A stretch of DNA of 64,000 nucleotides from an uncultured Roseovarius sp. (GCA_947496175.1 CANMBU010000003.1:310001-374000); one strand, 5' to 3'; numbered from the stretch's first letter, positions 1 through 10,631 are shown. The notes: generated by a model not told the origin, from the letters alone. Made by a program: numbers and translations.

Positions 1-686
1 AGCTTATCGCGTGTGACCTCTTTCTTTTCTCCCCGATACGTCGGTGCACCGCGTTCAAGGACAAGAAACGTATCTCCGAGTTCAAATGCGAAATCGAAAA
101 ACTGTTCCACCAAAACGATCGCAATCTCGTTAGAGTGTTTCAGTGTCTTTATCACCTCGCCGATCTGCTTGATTACACTGGGCTGGATGCCTTCCGTTGG
201 CTCGTCCAGCAAAAGCAGCTTGGGACGCGTAACTAAGGCCCTTGCAATTGCAAGTTGCTGTTGCTGCCCACCGGACAGATCTCCGCCACGTCTGCCGATG
301 AAATCGCGCAGTATTGGAAACAAATCAAATACCTCATCCGGTATGTTTCGCCTTGTTTTCGGCAGTGCGGCAAAGCCGGTTTCCAGGTTTTCTTTCACAG
401 TAAGATAGGGGAAAATCTCTCGTCCTTGCGGCACGTAAGCCACCCCTTTTTGTGCTAGACTATGCGCTGTGGTTTTGCCAATGGTCTCCCCGTCCAGACG
501 ATAGGTTCCACTGCTGCGGGGGTGATTTCCTGATATGGCTTTGAGCAAACTGGTTTTTCCAACACCATTAGTGCCCATCACGCATGTGATCGCCCCTTGT
601 CTTGCGTCGATGTCCACACCATGGAGAATCTGACTGCCGCCATAGTGGAGCGTGAGATCTCGTATCTGCAAAAGACTATCGGCCAA
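1..686 (-). CDS. urtE: Urea ABC transporter ATP-binding protein UrtE (3' end cut by window edge)
   Basis: This is one of the two cytoplasmic ATPases that drive urea import through UrtB/UrtC. The minus-strand frame begins with TTG at 686, overlaps the urtD stop, and has a GAGGT ribosome-binding site six bases upstream. It reads a Walker A motif (GTNGVGKTS), a signature motif (LSGGQQQQLAIARAL) and a Walker B motif (LLLLDEPTEGIQP). The GIQP extension after Walker B is typical of UrtE and LivF-type proteins. About 228 codons are visible, so only the last few residues are probably lost at the edge. It is the last visible gene of urtABCDE, and the TTG start is inferred from overlap and RBS. Confidence 0.93.
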   Translation of the reverse strand, partial: MADSLLQIRDLTLHYGGSQILHGVDIDARQGAITCVMGTNGVGKTSLLKAISGNHPRSSGTYRLDGETIGKTTAHSLAQKGVAYVPQGREIFPYLTVKENLETGFAALPKTRRNIPDEVFDLFPILRDFIGRRGGDLSGGQQQQLAIARALVTRPKLLLLDEPTEGIQPSVIKQIGEVIKTLKHSNEIAIVLVEQFFDFAFELGDTFLVLERGAPTYRGEKKEVTRDK

Positions 687-1416
687 GATACACCTCAATC
701 ACCTCGTTGTTTGAGGTCACATGGTCAATTGATCCTTCGGCAAGCAGGGATCCCTCATGTAAAACCGTAACCTTGCAGTTCAGCCGGCGTACAAACTCCA
801 TATCATGTTCCACCACCACGACAGCCCGTGTCTTGGCCGCTTCAACCAATATTTCTGTCGTGTGCTCCCGCTCAGCCGGGGTCATGCCGGCCGCCGGTTC
901 GTCGACCAGAAGAAGCTTTGGGTCCTGGGCCAGCAACATGCCGATCTCCAGCCATTGCTTCTGTCCATGGCTGAGCTCTCCAGCCTTGCGATCAAGCGCG
1001 GCACTCAGACCGATTTCCTCAGCCAGTTCGGCGATGCGTTCTTGGTCCTCGCGACCGGGTCGGAAGAACAGGACGGCCAACGGACTGCGGTTCTTTTTCA
1101 GGGCGAGCATCAGGTTATCCGCAACGCTTTGATCTTCGAACACCGTAGGTCGCTGAAATTTGCGGCCAATCCCCACCTGCGCAATCTGGCTTTCGTTCAT
1201 GGACAGCAGCGATTGCGATTTCTCACCCCAGAGCACAGTGCCTTCGTCAGGTTTTGTTTTACCCGTCACGATATCCATGAATGTCGTTTTGCCCGCGCCG
1301 TTTGGGCCGATCACGGCGCGCATTTCGGCTTTGCCGATTTGAAAGGTGAGGTTGTTGATCGCCTTGAACCCGTCAAACGAGACCGATACTCCGGAGACTT
1401 CCAGAAGCTGGCTCAT
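676..1416 (-). CDS. urtD: Urea ABC transporter ATP-binding protein UrtD
   Basis: The second ATPase of the urea importer, 246 residues. It shows Walker A (GPNGAGKTT), the family signature LSHGQKQWLEIGMLL and Walker B (LLLVDEPAAGMTPAE). The LSHGQKQW form of the signature is characteristic of UrtD as opposed to generic LivG proteins. Its start overlaps the urtC stop by four bases and its end overlaps urtE, so translation is likely coupled. It is assigned to urea rather than branched-chain amino acids because of the signature and the adjacent urease operon. Confidence 0.96.
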   Translation of the reverse strand: MSQLLEVSGVSVSFDGFKAINNLTFQIGKAEMRAVIGPNGAGKTTFMDIVTGKTKPDEGTVLWGEKSQSLLSMNESQIAQVGIGRKFQRPTVFEDQSVADNLMLALKKNRSPLAVLFFRPGREDQERIAELAEEIGLSAALDRKAGELSHGQKQWLEIGMLLAQDPKLLLVDEPAAGMTPAEREHTTEILVEAAKTRAVVVVEHDMEFVRRLNCKVTVLHEGSLLAEGSIDHVTSNNEVIEVYLGR

Positions 1417-2669
1417 TGGTCTGCTTCCTTCTCACGCAGGGCACCAGCATCTGGTCCCAGAGGCGCGCCACGGCGTTTGGGTGAACGCAGCTTTGCAAGG
1501 TGATCAAACAGCCCTCCAATGCCGCGCGGTGCAAAAAGCGTGACGCAGACGAAAGACAGACCAAGCAAGACAGTCCACCAGTCTACCCAGCTGATTACAT
1601 ATCCACCCAGCCGGATGTTGGGGGCCTGTCCGCCAGTGAACCATGTGGACAGCAACGACACGAGTGCGGCACCGATGACGGCCCCATAGAGCCTGCCACG
1701 CCCTCCAATCGCCACCCAGACCGCAAGATAGATCGAGGCAATAGGTGCAAGCTCTGCCGGGTTCACAATCCCGGCCTGTGGGTAGTAGATTGCCCCGGCT
1801 ATGCCAGCGATGATGGCGGTGAAAGTGAAGATAAAAAGTTTGTAGGCCTCAACGGAATACCCCAGAAACCGCACCCGCGTTTCGTCATCGCGGATGGCAC
1901 GCAGGACCGAGCCGAACTTGCCAGACACAAGCCATGTGCAAAGCAGATAGGCGGTGCCAAGCGCAATGGCGGAGGCCCAGAAGAACCACATCGACACCGT
2001 GGATTGTGGTACGTCATCCAGACCCGGCAGGTTTTGCAGGCCTGACAGCCCGTTATTGCCGCGCAGGCCGCTGTCATTCTGAAACAAGTAAAGCGAGAGT
2101 GCGAGCGTCAAGGCTTGTGTAAGGATCGACAAGTAGACACCTGTGACCCGGCTGCGAAAGGCCAGCCAGCCGAAAATGAGCGCAAGAAGCCCTGGCACAA
2201 GCACGACAGCGGCGAGTTGCAAGGGCAGTGAGTGCGCAAAGGCCCAGATCGGCGGAAACTCTGAAGCGCCCACAACGCCAAAAATCTGGGTGGCGATGCC
2301 ATCTGATATTTCTTGCGGTGTCGGTGGCAGCGGGGCAGAGGCCAAGCTCTGGACCACGATGGTCTCGGTGCGCGCATACATCAACCACATGCCTATGGCG
2401 TAACCGCCGATGCCGAAAAATGCCATGTGACCAAGGCTTAGAATTCCTGTGTATCCCCAAACCAGGTCCATCGCCAAGGCCACAAGACAGAGGCAGAGTG
2501 TTTTGCCTAGTGTTTTGACAAAGCTGTTGGAAATCACGCCAATGCCAAAGCCTTCGGCGAGAATAGTGACAGCGATGGTAAACAGCGCAAGCGCACCGAT
2601 GAATATGACCACTGATGGGTGACGCATTGCCACTGGGCGTCGAGAAAAGCTTAGGGCGAGGTCAGCCAT
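1413..2669 (-). CDS. urtC: Urea ABC transporter permease UrtC
   Basis: Inner-membrane permease of the LivM type, 418 residues, with about eight to ten hydrophobic segments. The N-terminus begins MADLALSFSRR and leads into the first membrane helix. A conserved stretch GYTGILSLGHMAFFGIGGYA lies near residues 70-90, and AIRDDETRVRFLGY marks the cytoplasmic coupling loop that contacts the ATPases. It starts three bases after urtB ends and overlaps urtD by four bases. It should pair with UrtB to form the urea channel. Confidence 0.96.
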   Translation of the reverse strand: MADLALSFSRRPVAMRHPSVVIFIGALALFTIAVTILAEGFGIGVISNSFVKTLGKTLCLCLVALAMDLVWGYTGILSLGHMAFFGIGGYAIGMWLMYARTETIVVQSLASAPLPPTPQEISDGIATQIFGVVGASEFPPIWAFAHSLPLQLAAVVLVPGLLALIFGWLAFRSRVTGVYLSILTQALTLALSLYLFQNDSGLRGNNGLSGLQNLPGLDDVPQSTVSMWFFWASAIALGTAYLLCTWLVSGKFGSVLRAIRDDETRVRFLGYSVEAYKLFIFTFTAIIAGIAGAIYYPQAGIVNPAELAPIASIYLAVWVAIGGRGRLYGAVIGAALVSLLSTWFTGGQAPNIRLGGYVISWVDWWTVLLGLSFVCVTLFAPRGIGGLFDHLAKLRSPKRRGAPLGPDAGALREKEADQ

Positions 2670-2672
2670 ACG

Positions 2673-4628
2673 TCATGCCTCCGCCGCACGGCCTTTGAGC
2701 GCGATGATCCCACGCGGCCGGAATTGAATGAAGAGGATGATAAAGAGGATCATGTAGGTTTGGGCGGCCAGCGTGTTTGACGGGTTAAACCACTCTATGC
2801 CCTTTTGCAGCACGCCGACCATTGAGGCCCCCAGAAGCGTGCCCCAGATGTTGCCGACACCGCCCACAACCACGGTCATAAAAGATTGCACAATGTAGTC
2901 CGTGCCCATCTCTGAGGTCACTTTCGCATAAAGACCGATGGCCACCCCTGCGATGCCCGCAATGCCCGAGCCGAAGCCGAAGGTCAGCATGTTGATCTTG
3001 TCGGGGTTTATGCCCATCGAGGCTGCCATGCGCGGGTTTTGTGTGACTGCGCGCACTTCCAGTCCCAGCCGGGTGCGGTTCATGACAAATAGGAAGAGCG
3101 CGAGAAACAGAAGTGCCAGCACGAAGATGGCGATGCGGATATAGCTGATTGAAATCACATCATTGATCACCCAGGAACCATCCAGCCAGTCCGGCGATGT
3201 CAGGGGCCGGGCTTGGGTGCCAAAGATGTTCTTGGCGATCTGCTGCAGCGCGATCGACACGCCGAACGTAGCGAGAAGTGTCTCCAAGGGGCGGTTGTAA
3301 AGCCAACGAATGACAAGCCGCTCCATGGCCACGCCTGCACTGAATGTCACGGCGAAGGCCAGCGGGATCGCCAGCAGAATAGACAGCGTATGATCGGGTA
3401 CGAAAAGCTGTACCACATAGCCCGTGTAAGCACCCATCATGATGAATTCGCCATGGGCCATGTTGATCACGCCCATAACGCCAAAGGTGATTGCCAGACC
3501 AATCGCGGCGAGGAAGTAGATCGACGCCAAAGAGAGCGCGTCAAGCGCCAGATCTGCGGTCTGGCTCAGCGCGAGTTTGGTTTCTATGTCAAGCAGCGCG
3601 GCTTGTGCGGCCAAAGCGACAGCAGGAGGCGCACCAATAAAGGTCTGAAAGAAGACAAACTGCTCGAGCGTTTGCAGAACATCCGAATTGCTTATGACCG
3701 GGGGCACGGTCCCCTCGCGCGCCAGCTCGGCATAGGCTTTCAGCCGTGCCTCATCGGTATTCAGCGTGGCCACTTGAACGCCCGCCACTGTCGTGCCGTC
3801 GATGTTCTCGATCAAGGCCGCGCGCAGGGCGTCCGATGTTACATGCGGTGCAGCCAAATCCTTGGCGACGAGCATGTCATAAGCAGCAGCTGTGGGCAGG
3901 CTATCAGTGCCAACTTCAACTACAAGTGCGCCGTCAGGCAGCGTCTCTGCCGCATCGATTTTTGTGACCACCAGCGGACTGAGGACGGCACGTAGATCAA
4001 CACCAAGGTCTCCCTGAAATCCCTCAATAGCCGCGATCCGAGCGCTGTCGTCTTGATCAAACTGGATTGTCAAAAGCCGTTCCAACCGCGCAATTCGGAC
4101 TTTCAGACTAGGTTGGGTTTCGCTGTCCATAACGGCACGCAAGGCGCTCAGATGCGATGCATCAGGATCTCGTTCAATTGCGTTCAGCGCGGCCAGTCGA
4201 AACGCCGGGCTTGGATCGGACAGTTGAAACTGCACCAGCGCCGCTGAGATCAGTCCGCGAATACCCGAATTTGGCTTGAGTTGTCTATAGGCTTTGGCCT
4301 CAGCCAGCCCAATCTCGGCACTACCGGCCACATCAAAAAGCAACAGTTGTTTCTCGGGGGCTTTTTCGGCAAATACAAAGGTCCCAGTGTCTTTGTTGAC
4401 CCACATCTCTTTTTCGCGCCAGCGATTAAGAACATCCCGCGCTTCGGGTAGACCAGACGCCGCAAGCGCGTCAATCGCAGGCTGGATTGTTTTGCGGGAC
4501 GATTTGACAATCACGTCGCCGTGCTCCTGCAACAAGCGCTGGATAGGTGCCCCGGTGTCTTGTGCCAACATGGGCAGCGGCAGAACCAGCATCACGCAAG
4601 CCAGAACAACCCTCAGGGCGGCGACCAT
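2673..4628 (-). CDS. urtB: Urea ABC transporter permease UrtB
   Basis: Second urea permease subunit. The ATG at 4628 is preferred over an upstream TTG at 4634 because an AAAGGA ribosome-binding site sits eight bases before the ATG but only two before the TTG. The protein begins with a signal-like hydrophobic segment and then a periplasmic, helix-rich region of about 330 residues. The LivH-type membrane domain follows, with IGLAITFGVMGVINMAHGE near its first helices. A long N-terminal extension is usual for proteobacterial UrtB and separates it from amino-acid permeases. It lies between urtA and urtC. Confidence 0.95.
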   Translation of the reverse strand: MVAALRVVLACVMLVLPLPMLAQDTGAPIQRLLQEHGDVIVKSSRKTIQPAIDALAASGLPEARDVLNRWREKEMWVNKDTGTFVFAEKAPEKQLLLFDVAGSAEIGLAEAKAYRQLKPNSGIRGLISAALVQFQLSDPSPAFRLAALNAIERDPDASHLSALRAVMDSETQPSLKVRIARLERLLTIQFDQDDSARIAAIEGFQGDLGVDLRAVLSPLVVTKIDAAETLPDGALVVEVGTDSLPTAAAYDMLVAKDLAAPHVTSDALRAALIENIDGTTVAGVQVATLNTDEARLKAYAELAREGTVPPVISNSDVLQTLEQFVFFQTFIGAPPAVALAAQAALLDIETKLALSQTADLALDALSLASIYFLAAIGLAITFGVMGVINMAHGEFIMMGAYTGYVVQLFVPDHTLSILLAIPLAFAVTFSAGVAMERLVIRWLYNRPLETLLATFGVSIALQQIAKNIFGTQARPLTSPDWLDGSWVINDVISISYIRIAIFVLALLFLALFLFVMNRTRLGLEVRAVTQNPRMAASMGINPDKINMLTFGFGSGIAGIAGVAIGLYAKVTSEMGTDYIVQSFMTVVVGGVGNIWGTLLGASMVGVLQKGIEWFNPSNTLAAQTYMILFIILFIQFRPRGIIALKGRAAEA

Positions 4629-4662
4629 AGTCAAAATCCTTTAAAGACAGGGACTGTATGGA

Positions 4663-4684
4663 GCGGGACGCATGGGCGTCCCGC
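4663..4684 (-). promoter_or_regulatory. Intercistronic hairpin between urtA and urtB
   Basis: A perfect 9-bp stem (GCGGGACGC / GCGTCCCGC) with a four-base loop lies between the urtA stop and the urtB start. No T-run follows on the minus strand, so it is unlikely to be a full terminator. Such hairpins behind a binding-protein gene commonly protect its mRNA and raise its level over the permeases; that role is inferred here. Confidence 0.55.
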
Positions 4685-4704
4685 AGTTTGTATTTCTGCT
4701 TAGA

Positions 4705-5982
4705 TCAATAGTTCGACTTGATCTGCACGCAGGTGTTGGTTTCAGTGTTGAACATTCCGCAGCCAAGCTCGGCCCAGTCGGACTTCAGCACCGCCGATTC
4801 CGGCAGGAAGTCTGTCCACGCATCGCCAGGCACCTCTTCGGTCTGGCTGATAATGTCGAACTGACCGTCTTCCTGAATCTCGCCGATCAACACTGGCTTG
4901 GCCAGATGGTGGTTCGGCAGCATGACCGCTGTGCCACCAGTCAGGTTCGGGAATTCTTGTCCGTACATCGCCGTGCGCACAGCATCCACATCGGTTGTAC
5001 CAGCCTCGGTGGCCGCATTCACCCACATATTGAAGCCAATGTAATGCGCTTCCATCGGATCGTTGGTCACGCGGTCTTCGCCCATACGTTCTTTCCAAGC
5101 GGCAACCCAAGCCTCATTGGCCTCGGATTCGGCAGACTGGAAGTAGTTCCAGGCAGCCAAATGGCCGACAAGGTTGGACGTATCGAGACCGGCGAGTTCC
5201 TCTTCACCCACCGAGAAGGCCACGACTGGGATATCATCAGCTGAGATGCCCGCCGCCGCGAGTTCTTTGTAGAAACCGACATTCGCATCGCCATTGATGG
5301 TCGAGATCACGCCAACTTTCTTGCCATCCGCACCAAGCGCAACGACGTCGGCCACGATTTTGGACCAGTCAGAATGACCAAACGGCGTGTAGTTCACAAA
5401 GATGTCCTCGGCTGCAATGCCTTTATCTTTCAGGTAGCTTTCAAGGATGTTGTTGGTTGTCCGTGGATACACGTAGTCGGTTCCCAGAAGCGCGAATTTT
5501 TCGACGCCTAGCTCTTCCAGGAAGTAATCCGTCGCGGGAATTGCCTGCTGATTGGGGGCCGCGCCTGTGTAGAACACGTTTTTGGAGCTTTCTTCGCCCT
5601 CATACTGAACCGGGTAGAAAAGGAGCCCGTTCAGTTCCTCAATGACCGGCAGAACGGATTTGCGCGACACGGAGGTCCAATTGCCAAAGATCACATCGAC
5701 CTCGTGCACGGTCAGCAACTCGCGTGCTTTTTCTGCAAAAAGCGGCCAGTCAGAGGCCGGGTCAACAACCACTGCTTCCAGTTCACAGCCCAGCACGCCG
5801 CCTGCGGCGTTTTGCTGTTCGACCAACATTTCCATCGTGTCTTTCAACGTTGTTTCTGAGATCGCCATTGTTCCAGAAAGAGAATGCAGCACGCCCACTT
5901 TGATGGGACAGTCATTCGCCATGCCCGGCACAGTGGAAGAAAGCAGCAATCCCGCCGCAATTCCCATGAAAGATTTTTTCAT
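4705..5982 (-). CDS. urtA: Urea ABC transporter substrate-binding protein UrtA
   Basis: Periplasmic binding protein that captures urea and delivers it to UrtBC. The chosen ATG at 5982 gives 425 residues, has an AAGGA site just upstream, and produces a clear signal peptide (MKKSFMGIAAGLLL, cleavage probably after GMA). An earlier in-frame start at 6051 would place 23 unlikely residues before the signal. The mature start PIKVGVLHSLSGTMAISE, the GGVLGCELEAVVVDPASDWP segment and GNWTSVSRKSVLPV are typical of UrtA/AmiC-like binding proteins. It is first in the operon and separated from urtB by a hairpin. Confidence 0.96.
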   Translation of the reverse strand: MKKSFMGIAAGLLLSSTVPGMANDCPIKVGVLHSLSGTMAISETTLKDTMEMLVEQQNAAGGVLGCELEAVVVDPASDWPLFAEKARELLTVHEVDVIFGNWTSVSRKSVLPVIEELNGLLFYPVQYEGEESSKNVFYTGAAPNQQAIPATDYFLEELGVEKFALLGTDYVYPRTTNNILESYLKDKGIAAEDIFVNYTPFGHSDWSKIVADVVALGADGKKVGVISTINGDANVGFYKELAAAGISADDIPVVAFSVGEEELAGLDTSNLVGHLAAWNYFQSAESEANEAWVAAWKERMGEDRVTNDPMEAHYIGFNMWVNAATEAGTTDVDAVRTAMYGQEFPNLTGGTAVMLPNHHLAKPVLIGEIQEDGQFDIISQTEEVPGDAWTDFLPESAVLKSDWAELGCGMFNTETNTCVQIKSNY

Positions 5983-6065
5983 CGGTCGTCCTTTCTTGTC
6001 GGCGTGGGTATTGCGTCGAACGAAAGGCACGCTCATATATCCCCCACGCAATCTGATTGCATAGT

Positions 6066-6102
6066 GCGATGGTGTTTACGGTTCCTAGGCCAGCACCATC
6101 GC
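6066..6102. promoter_or_regulatory. 9-bp inverted repeat upstream of urtA
   Basis: GCGATGGTG at 6066-6074 is repeated exactly as its complement CACCATCGC at 6094-6102, with 19 bases between. It lies about 85 bases upstream of the urtA start. It may be an operator for nitrogen or urea control, or a leader hairpin. It does not match the usual NtrC site well, and no convincing sigma-54 promoter was seen. Confidence 0.35.
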
Positions 6103-6268
6103 GCGTCTTCGAAGAAGTTTTTCCTTCGACCCTGGTCAGTACCAAAGCGACGTCCGATGCCGAGTCTGAGCGGCAGGGCTTTGAGCAAAACTGCGCGGAA
6201 ATGCTGAATTTTTAATCTGCGCGGTCAGGGCTTGTCTAAAAAAATTGCAGAGGAGTCGCCCAGAAGGT

Positions 6269-6655
6269 CTAACTCTGGAGCAGTCTCTCCGCACAGTTCG
6301 CCTTGAGATACTGAGATTGGCGTTTGGCCCAAGCGGCATGGTGTGCATCGGCTCCAAACGTGGCCAAAGACAAGAGCTGCGCATGTGCCTTTTTGGTTTC
6401 GATGCGATGTGCCAGCACCCCTGCTTCGGCATCGGCTGGTGTGAGTGCTTCAAGGATGGCCACAAACTCTGCGCGTTGGTCTTCAAGCGCTGAACTTTGT
6501 GGATCTTGCATCAGCCAGGCATGCTCCACTTCCGCTGAGTACAGTCCGGCGCATCCAGCCATGAACATAGTCAAATCCAAAGGGTTTGTGAGTGCGGGGG
6601 ACGCAAGCAGGCCAGTTCCAAGGCCGCAAAGTACAAAAGTTTTCAAACTGCTCAT
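6269..6655 (-). CDS. Uncharacterised secreted protein between urea transport and urease genes
   Basis: A 128-residue protein with a signal peptide at residues 1-23 (hydrophobic core VLCGLGTGLLA, probable cleavage after ALT). The mature part is helical, with cysteines in MAGCAGLY and LKANCAERL near its two ends that could form a disulfide in the periplasm. I recognise no family. It is transcribed away from ureD, between urtA and the urease operon, so a link to urea use is possible but is only inference. The ribosome-binding site is weak. An open frame with a signal peptide and no overlap with a better frame supports a real gene. Confidence 0.7.
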   Translation of the reverse strand: MSSLKTFVLCGLGTGLLASPALTNPLDLTMFMAGCAGLYSAEVEHAWLMQDPQSSALEDQRAEFVAILEALTPADAEAGVLAHRIETKKAHAQLLSLATFGADAHHAAWAKRQSQYLKANCAERLLQS

Positions 6656-6861
6656 TTAGTGAGCTTTGCATCCAGAATTTAACCAAACAAGGCAGTTGAC
6701 CGGCGAAGGCAGCCAGAAGCTCCTATTTTGCAACAGGTTGCGCGCTGAGATTAGCGGAGGTCCCATGCGCTTGGACCATCCGATGCACAATTTTTTTGCA
6801 ATTGCCTGAAATGCAGACTTTTTTCAGCGCTTTTTCTTGCATCCCCCCAAAGCCGGGAAAC

Positions 6862-6910
6862 ACTTGGCCCGTTCACTTGGCCCGTTCACTTGGCCCGTTC
6901 ACTTGGGAGC
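6862..6910. repeat. 13-bp tandem repeat at the ureD start
   Basis: ACTTGGCCCGTTC occurs three times without interruption at 6862, 6875 and 6888, followed by a partial fourth copy (ACTTGG at 6901). The unit length is not a multiple of three, so each gain or loss of a copy shifts the frame between upstream start codons and the ureD body. Nothing like a CRISPR spacer structure is present. Confidence 0.9.
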
Positions 6911-7750
6911 GAAACCATCTACGATCATTTGCCAGACACGCAAGGTGAAGCCGTTGCAGACCTACCGCGATCCCGGGGATGTGGCTTTGTGTCGGCCAAG
7001 AAAACACCATGTGGCAGCGCGCTGGATGATCTGCGTATGTCCGGTTGTCTGAAGCTGCTGTTTTCGCGCTCAGAAGATCGTGTTGAAACATTGGTGCTCA
7101 ATACATCCGGCGGGCTGACAAGCGGAGACCGAATTTCCCTGGAAGCTGAAGCGCAGGTGGGCGCGTCTCTATCGCTGACGACGCAGGCCGCAGAGCGCGC
7201 CTATCGCGCCGAGACCGGACACGCAGAGGTTCGAACAAGGTTGCAAGCGGATGACAAAGCCACGCTGTTATGGTTGCCGCAGGAGCTTATCCTTTTTGAA
7301 GGCGCGCAGCTTGATCGCAAATTGCACTGCCAGCTTTCCGATACGTCGCGCGCCTTGATCGTCGAGCCGGTGATTTTTGGACGCCACGCGATGGGGGAAG
7401 AACTGCACAATGTGTGGTTTCACGATGAGATTCACATCACCCGCGATGGCCAGCCTCTACTACGCGATGTTATCGAATTGACAGGTGATGTTCAGGCCAT
7501 GCTGTCGCGGTCAGTGGTCAGTGCCAAAGCAGGCGCAATGGCCACGGTCATCTATATTGCACCTGACGCAGAAAAGCGGATGCAGCAAACCCGTGCTGAG
7601 TTGCCCAAAACCGCCGGGGTCTCGTTGATCGAAGGCGATGTGCTGGTCTTACGTGCGCTGGCTTCTGACAGTTTGAACCTGCGCCGCTTTCTGGTGCCCG
7701 TGCTGGATCGATTGACCAAGAACACCTTGCCCGTTTGCTGGAGACTTTGA
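6890..7750 (+). CDS. ureD: Urease accessory protein UreD (start uncertain)
   Basis: UreD (UreH) is the scaffold that brings UreF and UreG to apo-urease for nickel insertion. The body is typical: SAKKTPCGSALDDLRMSGC, LVLNTSGGLTSGDR and the middle segment LLWLPQELILFEGAQLDR. The frame opens after a stop at 6752, and the first standard start is TTG at 6890, inside a 13-bp tandem repeat and without a good ribosome-binding site. ATC at 6917 lies seven bases after GGGAG, but ATC starts are rare. The N-terminus is therefore not settled. It leads the operon ureDABCEFG. Confidence 0.88.
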   Translation: MARSLGSETIYDHLPDTQGEAVADLPRSRGCGFVSAKKTPCGSALDDLRMSGCLKLLFSRSEDRVETLVLNTSGGLTSGDRISLEAEAQVGASLSLTTQAAERAYRAETGHAEVRTRLQADDKATLLWLPQELILFEGAQLDRKLHCQLSDTSRALIVEPVIFGRHAMGEELHNVWFHDEIHITRDGQPLLRDVIELTGDVQAMLSRSVVSAKAGAMATVIYIAPDAEKRMQQTRAELPKTAGVSLIEGDVLVLRALASDSLNLRRFLVPVLDRLTKNTLPVCWRL

Positions 7751-7753
7751 TCC

Positions 7754-8056
7754 ATGAACCTGACGCCTAGAGAGAAAGACAAACTGCTGGTTGCCATGGC
7801 GGCCGAAGTGGCGCGCAAGCGGCTGGCGCGCGGCGTGAAGCTAAACCATCCCGAAGCGATTGCCTTGATTACTGATGTGGTCGTCGAAGGCGCACGCGAT
7901 GGCCGGTCGGTCGCCGACATGATGCAGGCCGGCGCAAAGGTCATCACCCGCAGCGACTGCATGGAAGGCGTGCCCGAGATGATCCACGAGGTGCAGGTCG
8001 AGGCAACGTTTCCGGACGGCACCAAACTGGTGACAGTGCACAACCCGATCCGTTGA
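7754..8056 (+). CDS. ureA: Urease gamma subunit UreA
   Basis: Smallest structural subunit of urease, 100 residues, the usual length. [51 protein letters not shown] and [20 protein letters not shown] are family hallmarks. It begins three bases after the ureD stop, with GGAG about ten bases upstream. It assembles with UreB and UreC into the (UreABC)3 enzyme in the cytoplasm. The 40 bases between it and ureB contain a copy of a dispersed repeat described separately. Confidence 0.98.
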   Translation: MNLTPREKDKLLVAMAAEVARKRLARGVKLNHPEAIALITDVVVEGARDGRSVADMMQAGAKVITRSDCMEGVPEMIHEVQVEATFPDGTKLVTVHNPIR

Positions 8057-8061
8057 ATTTT

Positions 8062-8084
8062 GAGTATTTTTGGAACAATGAAAG
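8062..8084 (+). repeat. Dispersed repeat, copy 1 (ureA-ureB gap)
   Basis: A segment of about 23 bases that starts GAGTATTT and ends CAATGAAAG lies in the 40-base gap between ureA and ureB. Related copies occur at 44759-44783 (+), 44801-44824 (-) and 63377-63400 (-), always in intergenic DNA. Confidence 0.6.
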
Positions 8085-8096
8085 TGAGATGAGCCA

Positions 8097-8402
8097 ATGA
8101 TCCCGGGTGAGTATTTTATTCAGGACGGCGAGCTGACGTTGAACTCTGACCGTCAGGTGATCACCTTGGAAGTGGCCAATACCGGCGATCGTCCGGTGCA
8201 GGTGGGCAGTCATTACCATTTTGCCGAAACCAACCCCGGGCTTGAGTTCGACCGGAAGGCCGCGCACGGCATGCGGCTTGATATCGCGGCGGGCACAGCG
8301 GTGCGGTTCGAGCCGGGGCAGCGGCGCGAGGTGAACCTTATTCCAATTTCAGGGGCGCGCCGGATCTTTGGGTTCAATCAGTCGGTGATGGGAGACCTCT
8401 GA
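8097..8402 (+). CDS. ureB: Urease beta subunit UreB
   Basis: Structural subunit of 101 residues, normal for the family. It begins [16 protein letters not shown], has [20 protein letters not shown] (the conserved GSHYHF segment) and ends with the conserved [25 protein letters not shown] stretch just upstream may serve as ribosome-binding site. It is followed by ureC after one base. It contributes to the trimeric enzyme core and has no catalytic residues of its own. Confidence 0.98.
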   Translation: MIPGEYFIQDGELTLNSDRQVITLEVANTGDRPVQVGSHYHFAETNPGLEFDRKAAHGMRLDIAAGTAVRFEPGQRREVNLIPISGARRIFGFNQSVMGDL

Positions 8403-8403
8403 T

Positions 8404-10163
<1,760 letters not shown>

Positions 10164-10164
<1 letters not shown>

Positions 10165-10631
10165 TGGCTGACTTTATCGCACAAGAGATCAAACGCGCAG
10201 GACACTGGGCAGGCAGTTTCGCTCAATGCGTAATGACTTATGACGAACGGTTTATCCGCCGTAAGGTCATCAAGACAGCGCAACATGACAGTCTTCTGGT
10301 TGATCTCAAAAAAACGACGTCCCTTGATCAGGGGGATGCCTTCGTTCTGACCGATGGACGCCTGATCGAGGTGATCGCGGCGAAGGAAAGCCTCTATGAG
10401 GTCACTGGCGATCTGGTGCGACTGGCCTGGCATATTGGCAATCGTCATACGCCGTGCCAAGTCGAAGAACACAGGGTGTTGATCCAGAAGGACAAGGTGA
10501 TTGGTCACATGCTTGAGCATCTCGGCGCAACCCTTCGCGAGGTGCAAGAACCCTTCACGCCCGAAGGCGGGGCCTATGGTCACGGGCGCACGCATAGCCA
10601 TGAACACGGGGCCACACTCCATGCCCACTGA
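10164..10631 (+). CDS. ureE: Urease accessory nickel metallochaperone UreE
   Basis: UreE delivers nickel to the UreD/F/G complex. The ATG at 10164 overlaps the ureC stop (TGATG); an upstream in-frame start at 10113 would lie well inside ureC and is rejected. The 155-residue product has the two UreE domains and a histidine-rich tail ([17 protein letters not shown]) that should bind several nickel ions. The conserved metal-site histidine lies in KVIGHMLEHLGA. It overlaps ureF by 11 bases. Confidence 0.95.

Noticed and set aside
5983-6268. Sigma-54 promoter or NtrC site before urtA
   Set aside because: No GG-N10-GC element with good flanks and no convincing NtrC dyad could be seen on the minus strand.
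6862-6910. CRISPR array at the 13-bp repeats
   Set aside because: Repeats are contiguous without spacers and far too short.
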